Part shown: one piece after another, positions 19,288 through 26,802 of the stretch
Position numbering within the stretch: the first letter of the stretch is position 1
Layout of the letters: each line of letters starts with the position of its first letter
Origin: Pseudomonas putida
Lineage (GTDB): Bacteria; Pseudomonadota; Gammaproteobacteria; Pseudomonadales; Pseudomonadaceae
Assembly: GCF_002741075.1 (NCBI RefSeq)
Contig: NZ_CP016634.1
Coordinates: forward strand, 2,650,501-2,714,500
Direction: 5' to 3'
Length of the DNA: 64,000 nt
Translations under genes and position numbers: made by a program
Notes under the pieces: generated by a model
Databases searched by the model: none
Told to the model about the DNA's origin: nothing
What the model saw: the letters and a program-made list of their open reading frames with translations, nothing else

Positions 19288-20706
19288 TCAGGAGGCGGTA
19301 CTGGCCGCGCCTTGCGTCTCTTTCGGCGCCAGGCGGAATACGAAGTACAGCACCGTCAACAACACCAGGAACGCCGGGCCGATATACAAGGCCACGCGGG
19401 TGTCCTCGAAGTACGCCATCAGGCCCACCACCAGCACCAGGAAGGCCAAGGCCAGGTAGGAGCTCAGCGGCCACAGCCACATGCGGTACTTAAGGCCCTG
19501 GCGCTCGGCGGTGGAGAGGCCGGCGCGGAACTTGAGCTGGGCCAACAGGATCATCACCCAGGTCCAGATCGCGCCGAAGGTAGCGATCGAGGTGACCCAG
19601 ACGAAGACTTTCTCAGGCACCAGGTAGTTGGCCAGCACACCCAGCAGCAGCGCACCGATCGACAACAGCAAGGCGTTGCGTGGCACGCCGCTGTTGGACG
19701 TGCGGGCGAAGGCCGCCGGCGCCTGGCCATTCTGCGCCAGGCTGTAGAGCATCCGCCCGGTGCTGAAGATACCGCCGTTGCAGGACGACAGCGCCGCGGT
19801 AATCACCACGAAGTTGATGATGCCGGCGGCGGTCTTGATACCCAGACGCTCGAAAGTCATCACGAACGGGCTGCCCTGGCTGCCGATTTCGTTCCACGGG
19901 TAAATCGACAGGATCACGAACAGCGCGCCCACATAGAACAGCAGGATGCGCCAGAACACCGAGCCGATGGCCTGGGGAATGGTCTTCTGCGGATTGCGCG
20001 CTTCACCGGCGGTCAGGCCGATCATCTCGACGCCCAGGTAGGCGAACATCACCATCTGCAGCGACATCAGCACGCCGGTCACGCCGTTGGGCATGAAACC
20101 GCCGTTGCTCCACAGGTTGGAGATACCCATTGCCACACCATCGTTGCCGAAGCCGAAGGCGATGATGCCGATGCCGCCCAGGACCATGGCAATGATCGTG
20201 ACGATCTTGATCAGGGCGAACCAGAATTCGAACTCGCCAAACGCCTTGACCGCGATCAGGTTGATCGCCCCCATGCTGCCCAGCGCCGCCAGGGCCCAGA
20301 TCCAGCGGGGTACATCAGGGAACCAGATGCCCATGTAGATGGCCACGGCGGTGATTTCCGCTACGCAGGTCACCAGCCACAGGAACCAGTAGTTCCAGCC
20401 GGTCAAAAAGCCCGCCAGTGGGCCGAGGTAATCCTGGGCATAGCGGCTGAAGGAGCCGGCGACAGGGTTGTGAACGGCCATTTCGCCGAGGGCGCGCATG
20501 ATCACCAGGATGGCCAGGCCACCGATGATGTAGGAAAGCATGATCGCGGGACCGGCCATTTCGATGGCCTTGGCCGAACCGAGGAACAGGCCGACACCGA
20601 TACAGGCGCCCAGCGCCATCAGACGGATGTGCCGTTCGCCCAGCTCGCGCTTGAGTGGGCCGCCCTGGGCGGTCTCACCATGGGCAGGGTGGTTGCCGAC
20701 TGGCAT
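19288..20706 (-). CDS. Amino acid permease (APC superfamily, ProY/AnsP-like)
   Basis: A 472-residue APC-superfamily transporter with 12 predicted membrane helices. The N-terminal LKRELGERHIRLMALGACIG and the GVGLFLGSAKAIEMAGPA segment are the substrate-site helix 1 of the proline/histidine/aromatic permease group. The substrate is not certain; ProY-like proline or histidine uptake is most likely. Its own terminator follows at 19258-19281. The roughly 400-bp upstream gap is shared with the divergent gene at 21125. Confidence 0.85.
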   Translation of the reverse strand: MPVGNHPAHGETAQGGPLKRELGERHIRLMALGACIGVGLFLGSAKAIEMAGPAIMLSYIIGGLAILVIMRALGEMAVHNPVAGSFSRYAQDYLGPLAGFLTGWNYWFLWLVTCVAEITAVAIYMGIWFPDVPRWIWALAALGSMGAINLIAVKAFGEFEFWFALIKIVTIIAMVLGGIGIIAFGFGNDGVAMGISNLWSNGGFMPNGVTGVLMSLQMVMFAYLGVEMIGLTAGEARNPQKTIPQAIGSVFWRILLFYVGALFVILSIYPWNEIGSQGSPFVMTFERLGIKTAAGIINFVVITAALSSCNGGIFSTGRMLYSLAQNGQAPAAFARTSNSGVPRNALLLSIGALLLGVLANYLVPEKVFVWVTSIATFGAIWTWVMILLAQLKFRAGLSTAERQGLKYRMWLWPLSSYLALAFLVLVVGLMAYFEDTRVALYIGPAFLVLLTVLYFVFRLAPKETQGAASTAS

Positions 20707-21124
20707 AGCAATACAACCTCATTTTGTTATTGGATATGACCTCCGTGCAGCGCCGGCCATGCCGATGGGCATGGCGTCGTCTTGCCAAGCGAGCCTCGTG
20801 GGCCCGCCTGTCCACCGAAATCCGGTAGACGAAGGGGTCGAGCAGTATAGGAATCCGCCCGTAGGGCTTTTCACTATATAAACAGGGAAATTTGGAGAGA
20901 ATTCTCGGCCAAAATCCCTTTCGCGAAAGAGAGAAAATCTTCGCTCCCCCTCTCTAGGAGAATGGGGCGGCTACCATAACAACATTGCCGAAGAATGGAA
21001 GCTGCACCAAAGGCGGATATTCCCACCACAGACTGCGAGAATTCTTACAATTTTTTCACCAACCCCGCCTAACGTCTAAGCTTCAGACAAGCAAGACGAA
21101 AAGTACCTGGCCGGATTGAAGACT
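20707..21124. other. Divergent intergenic region with palindromes
   Basis: No gene is supported in these 418 bp, which separate a minus-strand permease from the plus-strand penicillin-binding-like gene. The stretch 20870-21060 is AT-rich. It holds a perfect 12-bp palindrome CTTTCGCGAAAG at 20918-20929 and a larger dyad TTTGG...CCAAA around the palindrome GAGAATTCTC near 20898. These are candidate operator sites for either gene. A second AT-rich stretch near 21040-21060 could hold the promoter for 21125. Confidence 0.45.
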
Positions 21125-24100
21125 ATGGGCGCACTGTGGCAATCGGAACCAACCAGAACGGAAGCACCCGAAACATCTCCGGCTGAAGCGCCACTGCCAA
21201 AGACTCCCCGCCAGCGTCGGCTATGGTGGCGACTGATCGTGCTCATCGTGCTGCTGGGGATCATCGTCATCGGTTTTGCCGCCTACGACGAAATGCGTAC
21301 CTCCAAACTGCAATCCAGGGAGTTCAGCCGCCTGGCCAGCACCCTCACCTACTCCCTGGAGCCAGGCCCGAGCGACGCGATCATCTACCCGGGCGACGGC
21401 CCCTTCGACAAGCGTCTGGGCTACAGTGCCCTGGGCGAATTCCTGCCCCGACTGCTCAAGCGCGACTACCTGATCAGCCAGCAGGTGCGGTTCTCGCCCG
21501 CGTTGATGAACTACGTCGAGCATGGCCTGTTCGTCCCTTATGTGGAGAAGATCCAGGCCGGCCTGTCGATCACCGACTGCCGCGGCCAAGACCTGTATCA
21601 CTACAACTACCCGCAGCACCTGTACCCAGACTTCGCCTCGATCCCGCCGATCATCGTCAACAGCCTGCTGTTCATCGAGAACCGCGACCTGCTCGACCCA
21701 CAGGACCCGCGCAACAATCCGGCCGTGGACTGGCCGCGCTTCGCCAAGGCCGCCTACAGCCAGGTGGCCAAGTACCTCGCCCTGCCCGGCCAGTCGGCTG
21801 GCGGCAGTACCTTGGCGACGCAGTTGGAGAAATACCGCCACTCCCCCGATGGCCTGACCGTCTCCGGGGCCGAGAAGATTCGCCAGATGATTTCCGCCAG
21901 CGTACGTGCCTACCAGGGTGGACCGGACACCACGGTGGCGCGCGAGCGCATCGTGCGCGACTACCTCAACAGCGTGCCGCTGTCGGCGGTGCCGGGCCAC
22001 GGCGAGGTGCACGGCATGGCCGAGGGGCTGCGGGTCTGGTACGGCGCTGACTTCGACCAGGTCAACCAGGCGCTGGCCGCGACCACTACCGACCCTGAAT
22101 CCCTCGCCGCTCGCGGCCTGGCCCTGCGCCAGGTGCTGTCGTTGATGATCGCCCAGCGCCGGCCGTCCCATTACCTGTCCAAGGGCCGGGTGGAACTGGC
22201 CGAGCTCACCGACGCGCACATCCGCGTGCTTGCCGCCAACGACGTGATCGACCGCCCCCTGGCCGATGCCGCTCTGGCCAGCAAGGCGGTGTACCGCGAC
22301 TGGGTGGCCCAACCGACCATCGTGCCGATCATCACCAACAAAGGCATCAGCCTGGCCCGCAACCGCTTGGCAGCCATGCTCAATCGGCCCCTCTATGACC
22401 TCGACCGCCTCGACGTCTCAGCCACCAGCACCTTGCAGGCCGACTTGCAGATGCAGGTCAGCCAGTACCTGAAGAACCTCTCCGACCCCGAGTTCGCCGC
22501 GCAGATGGGGCTGATCGGCGAGCGCCTGCTCACGACCAAGACCACCGACCAGGTGCGCTACAGCTTCACCTTGTTCGAGCGCACCGCCGACGGCTCGCGG
22601 GTGCGGGTACAGACCGACAGCACCGACCAGCCTTTCGACATCAACGAAGGCAGCAAGCTGGAGCTGGGCTCCACGGCCAAGTTGCGGGTGCTGACCACCT
22701 ACCTGGAAATCATCGCCGAACTGCACGACAAGTATGCCGGCAAGCCTGCCGCGGAACTCAAGAAAGTCCCGGTGGCCGAGCTCGATCGCATCACCCAGTG
22801 GTCACTGGAATGGCTGATGCAAAACCCCAAGGACCAGAGCCTGGATGCCATGCTCGACGCGGCCCTGGAGCGCAAGTACTCGGCCAACACCGGCGAGGCC
22901 TTCTTCACCGGCGGCGGCATGCACGTGTTCAACAACTTCCGCAAGGAAGACAACAACCGCAACCCGACCCTCAAGATCGCTCTGCGTGAATCGATCAACC
23001 TGCCGTTCATCCGCCTGATGCGCGACCTGGTGCGTTATGTCACTTACCAGCAGCCGTTCAACCGTGAGCCGCTGCTCAAGGACGATTCCGACCCGCGCCG
23101 CCAGGAATACCTGGCACGTTTTGCCGACAAAGAAGGCACCAACTACCTGATGCGGTTCTGGAAGAAGTACCAGCGCAAGACCTCCCAGCAGCGCCTGGAC
23201 ACCTTCCTCGACAGCATGCGCGTCACGCCACAGCGCCTGGCCGCGGTGCACCGCTACCTGTTCCCAGAAGCCGGGCAGGAAACCTTCAATGCCTTCGTGC
23301 GCGCCCACAGCGCCAACGACAAGAAGGCCCTGGCCAAACTCACCGACGGACGCTTGTCGGAGATGTACGAGGCCTATGGACCCGGCAAATACGATCTGCC
23401 TGACCAAGGCTACATCGCCAAGGTGCACCCGTTGGACCTGTGGTTGCTGGGCTACCTGCTGAAGAACCCTGGCGCCTCGCTGACCGAGATGGTCAACGCC
23501 AGTCGCTTCGAGCGCCAGGAGGTCTACAGCTGGCTGTTCAAGAGCCGCCATCAAGGTGCACGCGACAGTCGCATCCGCACCATGGTCGAGATCGAAGCCT
23601 TCCTGGATATCCATCAGCGCTGGAAGCGCGTGGGCTACCCGTTCGATCACCTGGTGCCGTCGCTGGCCACCGCCATCGGCAGTTCCGGTGATCGCCCGGC
23701 GGCGCTCTCCGAACTGGTCGGGATCATTCAGAACGACGGCGTGCGCCTGCCGACCCTGCGCATCGACACCCTGCACTTTGCCGCCAACACCCCCTACGAA
23801 ACCAAGCTGATCAGCGACCCGGACCGCGGCCAGCGGATCCTGCCAGTGGAGGTGGCCAGGGCCCTGAAGGGCGCGATGTCGCAAGTGGTGGATGCCGGTA
23901 CCGCGCGGCGTATCTCCGGCAGCTTCAAGCTGCATGACGGCACCTCGCTGGTGATGGGCGGCAAGACGGGTACCGGCGACAACCGTATCGAAAGCTTCGG
24001 CGCTGGCGGCCGCCTGATCGGCTCGCGCTCGCTCAACCGGACCGCCACGTTCGTGTTCTTCCTGGGCGAGAACCACTTCGGCACCCTGACCGCGTTCGTT

Positions 24101-24247
24101 CCGGGACGGTCGGCCGAGGCGTTCACGTTCACCTCGGCGTTGCCGGTGCAGGTGCTCAAAGGGATGGCGCCGATCCTCATGCCGTATCTGGAGCCGGGCA
24201 GTGCCACAGAATGCAAGGCACCGGAAGTGGCGATGCACACGCCATAA
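21125..24247 (+). CDS. Large class A penicillin-binding-like protein (transglycosylase plus transpeptidase-like)
   Basis: A 1040-residue single-pass membrane protein (helix at about residues 37-55, cytoplasmic N-terminus). The periplasmic GT51-type domain has Glu185 in LFIENRDLLDP, and GGSTLATQLEKYRHS in place of the usual GGSTITQQ. The transpeptidase-like domain carries all three penicilloyl-serine motifs: S516-T-A-K519, S623-I-N625 and K947-T-G. It should polymerise and cross-link peptidoglycan. It is longer than PBP1a/1b and its motifs differ from theirs, so it belongs to a divergent class A subgroup whose role is unclear. An in-frame TTG at 21116 is an alternative start. Confidence 0.8.
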   Translation: MGALWQSEPTRTEAPETSPAEAPLPKTPRQRRLWWRLIVLIVLLGIIVIGFAAYDEMRTSKLQSREFSRLASTLTYSLEPGPSDAIIYPGDGPFDKRLGYSALGEFLPRLLKRDYLISQQVRFSPALMNYVEHGLFVPYVEKIQAGLSITDCRGQDLYHYNYPQHLYPDFASIPPIIVNSLLFIENRDLLDPQDPRNNPAVDWPRFAKAAYSQVAKYLALPGQSAGGSTLATQLEKYRHSPDGLTVSGAEKIRQMISASVRAYQGGPDTTVARERIVRDYLNSVPLSAVPGHGEVHGMAEGLRVWYGADFDQVNQALAATTTDPESLAARGLALRQVLSLMIAQRRPSHYLSKGRVELAELTDAHIRVLAANDVIDRPLADAALASKAVYRDWVAQPTIVPIITNKGISLARNRLAAMLNRPLYDLDRLDVSATSTLQADLQMQVSQYLKNLSDPEFAAQMGLIGERLLTTKTTDQVRYSFTLFERTADGSRVRVQTDSTDQPFDINEGSKLELGSTAKLRVLTTYLEIIAELHDKYAGKPAAELKKVPVAELDRITQWSLEWLMQNPKDQSLDAMLDAALERKYSANTGEAFFTGGGMHVFNNFRKEDNNRNPTLKIALRESINLPFIRLMRDLVRYVTYQQPFNREPLLKDDSDPRRQEYLARFADKEGTNYLMRFWKKYQRKTSQQRLDTFLDSMRVTPQRLAAVHRYLFPEAGQETFNAFVRAHSANDKKALAKLTDGRLSEMYEAYGPGKYDLPDQGYIAKVHPLDLWLLGYLLKNPGASLTEMVNASRFERQEVYSWLFKSRHQGARDSRIRTMVEIEAFLDIHQRWKRVGYPFDHLVPSLATAIGSSGDRPAALSELVGIIQNDGVRLPTLRIDTLHFAANTPYETKLISDPDRGQRILPVEVARALKGAMSQVVDAGTARRISGSFKLHDGTSLVMGGKTGTGDNRIESFGAGGRLIGSRSLNRTATFVFFLGENHFGTLTAFVPGRSAEAFTFTSALPVQVLKGMAPILMPYLEPGSATECKAPEVAMHTP

Positions 24248-24323
24248 CAGGCAGGCCAAGCCTTGTTGATCGACCTATCTAAAATACAGATAAGAATCAT
24301 CCGCATTTTTGCGCTTGTGTTTA

Positions 24324-24355
24324 GATATATCTTGAGTAATATCTTGAGATATATC
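24324..24355. promoter_or_regulatory. AT-rich operator-like repeats upstream of padR
   Basis: Two copies of the palindrome GATATATC (24324-24331 and 24348-24355) flank a direct repeat of ATATCTTGAG (24327-24336 and 24339-24348, 12-bp period). The second repeat lies within TATCT-TG-AGATA. They end 23 nt before the PadR start codon, so they overlap or adjoin the promoter and suggest autoregulation of the padR-reductase operon. The upstream GATAAGAATCATC near 24286 weakly resembles a Fur box. Confidence 0.6.
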
Positions 24356-24378
24356 GAAACACACGGAGCCGACTCTCC

Positions 24379-24921
24379 ATGCGCGACCATTCCCCCCACG
24401 ATCCCTTCGAACGCCGCCCTAGCCGAGGCGAGCGCGGCCCACGGGTCTTCGCCCCGGGCGATCTGAAACTGCTGATGTTGTCGATGCTGGCCGAGCAGCC
24501 CGGTCACGGCTATGACCTGATCCGCCAGATCGAAAGCCTGTTCGACGGCAGCTACACCCCAAGCCCGGGCGTCATTTACCCCACTCTGAACTTCCTCGAA
24601 GAAGCCGAGCTGATCACAGGCCAAGTCCTGGGCAGCAAGCGCCTCTACGCCATCACCGAGGCGGGGCGTGATGCCCTGGCCGAACAAGCCGTGGCGCTCG
24701 ATGGCGTGCGCATGCGTATCGAAGTCAGCAAACGTGCCCTGCGTGGGCATGACCGCCCGCCAGAAATCCACGAAGCGGTCGGCAACCTGCGTCACGCCCT
24801 GCACATGCACAGTGGTCGCTGGACGCCCGATGAGATCGAGCGGGTACGCACCCTGCTCAACGACACCGCCAAGGCCATCGCCTCAGGCCCCATCGAGGCT
24901 GTTACGGAGAACACCCTATGA
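24379..24921 (+). CDS. PadR family transcriptional regulator
   Basis: A 180-residue PadR-family repressor. The winged helix reads LKLLMLSMLAEQPGHGYDLI then PSPGVIYPTLNFLEEAELI (residues ~30-75), followed by the helical dimerisation tail. The architecture and its partner gene recall the E. coli NfeR (YqjI)-NfeF (YqjH) pair, a metal-responsive PadR protein that controls a ferric reductase. The stop overlaps the next start (ATGA). The first ~25 residues are polar and charged with two histidines, resembling but shorter than the metal-binding extension of YqjI. Confidence 0.85.
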   Translation: MRDHSPHDPFERRPSRGERGPRVFAPGDLKLLMLSMLAEQPGHGYDLIRQIESLFDGSYTPSPGVIYPTLNFLEEAELITGQVLGSKRLYAITEAGRDALAEQAVALDGVRMRIEVSKRALRGHDRPPEIHEAVGNLRHALHMHSGRWTPDEIERVRTLLNDTAKAIASGPIEAVTENTL

Positions 24922-25679
24922 GCGACACCATTCATCGCGTCAACCACGAGATCCGCCAACGCCGCCTGCAGGTGCTGCGCGTCACCGACCTGACCCCGCG
25001 CATGCGCCGCATCACGTTGGGTGGCGTGGAATTGAAAGGCTTCACCAGCGTCGGCAGCGACGACCATATCAAGCTGCTGTTCGCCCAGACACCCGAAGAG
25101 CAACAGGCCATCGACGCCCGCACGCTTGGCCGCGACGGTGGCGTTCGCCCGACCATGCGCGAGTACACGCCCCGGCGCATCGATCTGGTCGCCAATGAAC
25201 TGGATATCGATTTCGTTCTGCACGGCGATGGCCCGGCGTCCACCTGGGCGGCGCAGGCCGCAGCGGGCCAGACCTTGGACATCGCAGGCCCGCGCGCCTC
25301 GATGGTGGTACCGGATATCTTCGACAGCTACCTGCTGATCGGCGACGAGACCGCGATCCCCGCCATCGGCCGACGTCTGGAGGAGTTGCCGGCGGGCCGC
25401 CAAGTGCTGGCGCTTATCCAGATCGAGGACGAGCAGGAACAACAGCCATTGCCGAGCAAGGCGCACGTCGAGGTGATCTGGGTACGTCGCCACCAGGACG
25501 ACCTGCTGGCGATGCTCGAACAATTGGCGCTGCCGCCCGGTGCGCTGTACGCCTGGGTGGCGTTGGAAAAGACCCTGACCCGCCAAGCCAAGGCGCTGCT
25601 ACTGGAAAAAGGCGTGAAGGACGATGCGCTGAAAGCTGCGGCCTACTGGCGCCAAGATGGCAGTGCCGACGACGAGTGA
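24918..25679 (+). CDS. Siderophore-interacting protein (flavin-dependent ferric reductase-like)
   Basis: A 253-residue member of the ViuB/YqjH siderophore-interacting family. The flavin-binding motif R-x-Y-T appears in TMREYTPRRID, followed by FVLHGDGPASTWAAQA, the family hallmark. The NAD(P)H-binding domain starts at YLLIGDETAIPAIGRRLEEL. The enzyme should release iron from ferric siderophores in the cytoplasm by reduction. It is translationally coupled to the PadR regulator, which suggests metal-responsive control of iron release. Confidence 0.87.
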   Translation: MSDTIHRVNHEIRQRRLQVLRVTDLTPRMRRITLGGVELKGFTSVGSDDHIKLLFAQTPEEQQAIDARTLGRDGGVRPTMREYTPRRIDLVANELDIDFVLHGDGPASTWAAQAAAGQTLDIAGPRASMVVPDIFDSYLLIGDETAIPAIGRRLEELPAGRQVLALIQIEDEQEQQPLPSKAHVEVIWVRRHQDDLLAMLEQLALPPGALYAWVALEKTLTRQAKALLLEKGVKDDALKAAAYWRQDGSADDE

Positions 25680-25717
25680 CGTTTGCAGCCCATGCGCGCA
25701 CAGCTGTCTGGTTCCGT

Positions 25718-25755
25718 GGCGTCTTCTTCGCAGGTTAACCCGCGAAGAAGACGCC
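25718..25755. terminator. Bidirectional terminator-like hairpin
   Basis: GGCGTCTTCTTCGC (25718-25731) pairs perfectly with GCGAAGAAGACGCC (25742-25755), a 14-bp stem with a 10-nt loop containing GGTTAACC. It sits between convergent genes and resembles a REP derivative. Confidence 0.75.
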
Positions 25756-25764
25756 CCAGCCTCA

Positions 25765-26403
25765 TCAGGCATGCGCCAAGCGCCGCCCTTGCCAGCGATC
25801 CACCCCGATCATCATCAACCCGATCACCCAGAACCCCACCAGCACACCCAGGGCATTGAGCAGCACCTGCCCATAGCCCAGGCTCGCGACATCGATGAAG
25901 GGATAGGCATACACGCCGATCTCTCGGCCCCGCCACAAGGCATAGGCGAAATACACCGCTGGGTACAGGCTCCACACCGCCAGATGCCAGAGTCGCAGGC
26001 TGCCCTTGGGCACCACGCGCCACCAATACAACACGCACAGCACCGGCATGACATCGTGCAGCAACTCGTCCGCCAGCCACTGCCAGCCCTGGGGTTGCCA
26101 GAGATGGCGCAGCAGTACGCTATAGGCCACCGCCACCAGCACGATACTGGCGGTGATGCCGGAGCCCACCACCGGCGACAGAAAGAACCGCCGCGCGCCT
26201 GACGCCCGACCAAACGCCGCATAGCTGAGCACTGTGGCGACCAAGGTATTGGTCAAGACCGTGAAGTAGCCAAACACATTCACCAAACCGCCGATCAGGC
26301 TGGCCTGCTCCTGCCAGCGGGCCCACAGCACCAGGTAAACCTGTATCGCCAGGCCCGCCCAACCGAGCCATGCGGCGAAGGTCAGCCAGGGACGACGCGG
26401 CAT
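25765..26403 (-). CDS. Pr6Pr family membrane protein
   Basis: A 212-residue integral membrane protein with about six hydrophobic helices. The patterns FGYFTVLTNTLVA, ELLHDVMPVLCVLYW and FAYALWRG with YAYPFIDV match the Pr6Pr (FAR-17a/AIG1-like) family. Its function in bacteria is unknown. The start at 26403 shares one base with the stop of the upstream VF530 gene (TGATG), so the two form an operon. Confidence 0.75.
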   Translation of the reverse strand: MPRRPWLTFAAWLGWAGLAIQVYLVLWARWQEQASLIGGLVNVFGYFTVLTNTLVATVLSYAAFGRASGARRFFLSPVVGSGITASIVLVAVAYSVLLRHLWQPQGWQWLADELLHDVMPVLCVLYWWRVVPKGSLRLWHLAVWSLYPAVYFAYALWRGREIGVYAYPFIDVASLGYGQVLLNALGVLVGFWVIGLMMIGVDRWQGRRLAHA

Positions 26404-26624
26404 CAGCCCGCCCGCTGGAGTTTCACGTAGAGCTGCTCGACCTTCTCCCGCGCCCAGGGCGTCTTGCGCAGGAAGGTCAGGCTCGACTTGATGGTCGGGT
26501 TGCTCTTGAAGCAACGGATGTCGATGCGCTCGGCCAGGCCTTGCCATTGGTAGTGCGCCACCAGCTCGGTGAGGATCTGCTCCAGTGTCTTGCCGTGCAG
26601 CGCGTTGTGTTGGGCCGTGCTCAT
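26403..26624 (-). CDS. VF530 family small DNA-binding-like protein
   Basis: A 73-residue protein matching the VF530/DUF2132 family: [19 protein letters not shown] near the N-terminus, then [28 protein letters not shown]. The fold is known structurally, but the cellular role is not established. An upstream in-frame ATG would add 34 unrelated residues; 26624 is preferred because it has GGGAG before it and matches the family length. It is coupled to the Pr6Pr gene. Confidence 0.85.
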   Translation of the reverse strand: MSTAQHNALHGKTLEQILTELVAHYQWQGLAERIDIRCFKSNPTIKSSLTFLRKTPWAREKVEQLYVKLQRAG

Positions 26625-26754
26625 GCCTGTGCTCCCGCGGGTAAAGATGCGCACCTTACACGAGTGTAGTGACAGGCGGCGCTGATTCGGTACTGCGAGT
26701 TGCCATTTGCACAAAGCACTGGCCAAAGCGCGAATCCTTGTGCTGCAATAGTGA

Positions 26755-26769
26755 TGTTATATTGTAACA
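26755..26769. promoter_or_regulatory. Zur-type zinc repressor box
   Basis: TGTTATATTGTAACA is a near-perfect dyad (one mismatch) of the TGTTATA-N-TATAACA type bound by the zinc repressor Zur in gammaproteobacteria. It lies 33 nt upstream of the receptor start, within the likely promoter. It should silence the receptor when zinc is plentiful. Confidence 0.8.
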
Positions 26770-26802
26770 ACAAAGATATCTGCCAAGGAACGTCACAACC
26801 CC

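Noticed and set aside
19228..20739. A 503-codon plus-strand frame opposite the amino acid permease
   Set aside because: The translation is rich in His, Gln, Asp and Gly with no fold; the minus strand encodes a clear 12-helix APC permease with its own terminator.
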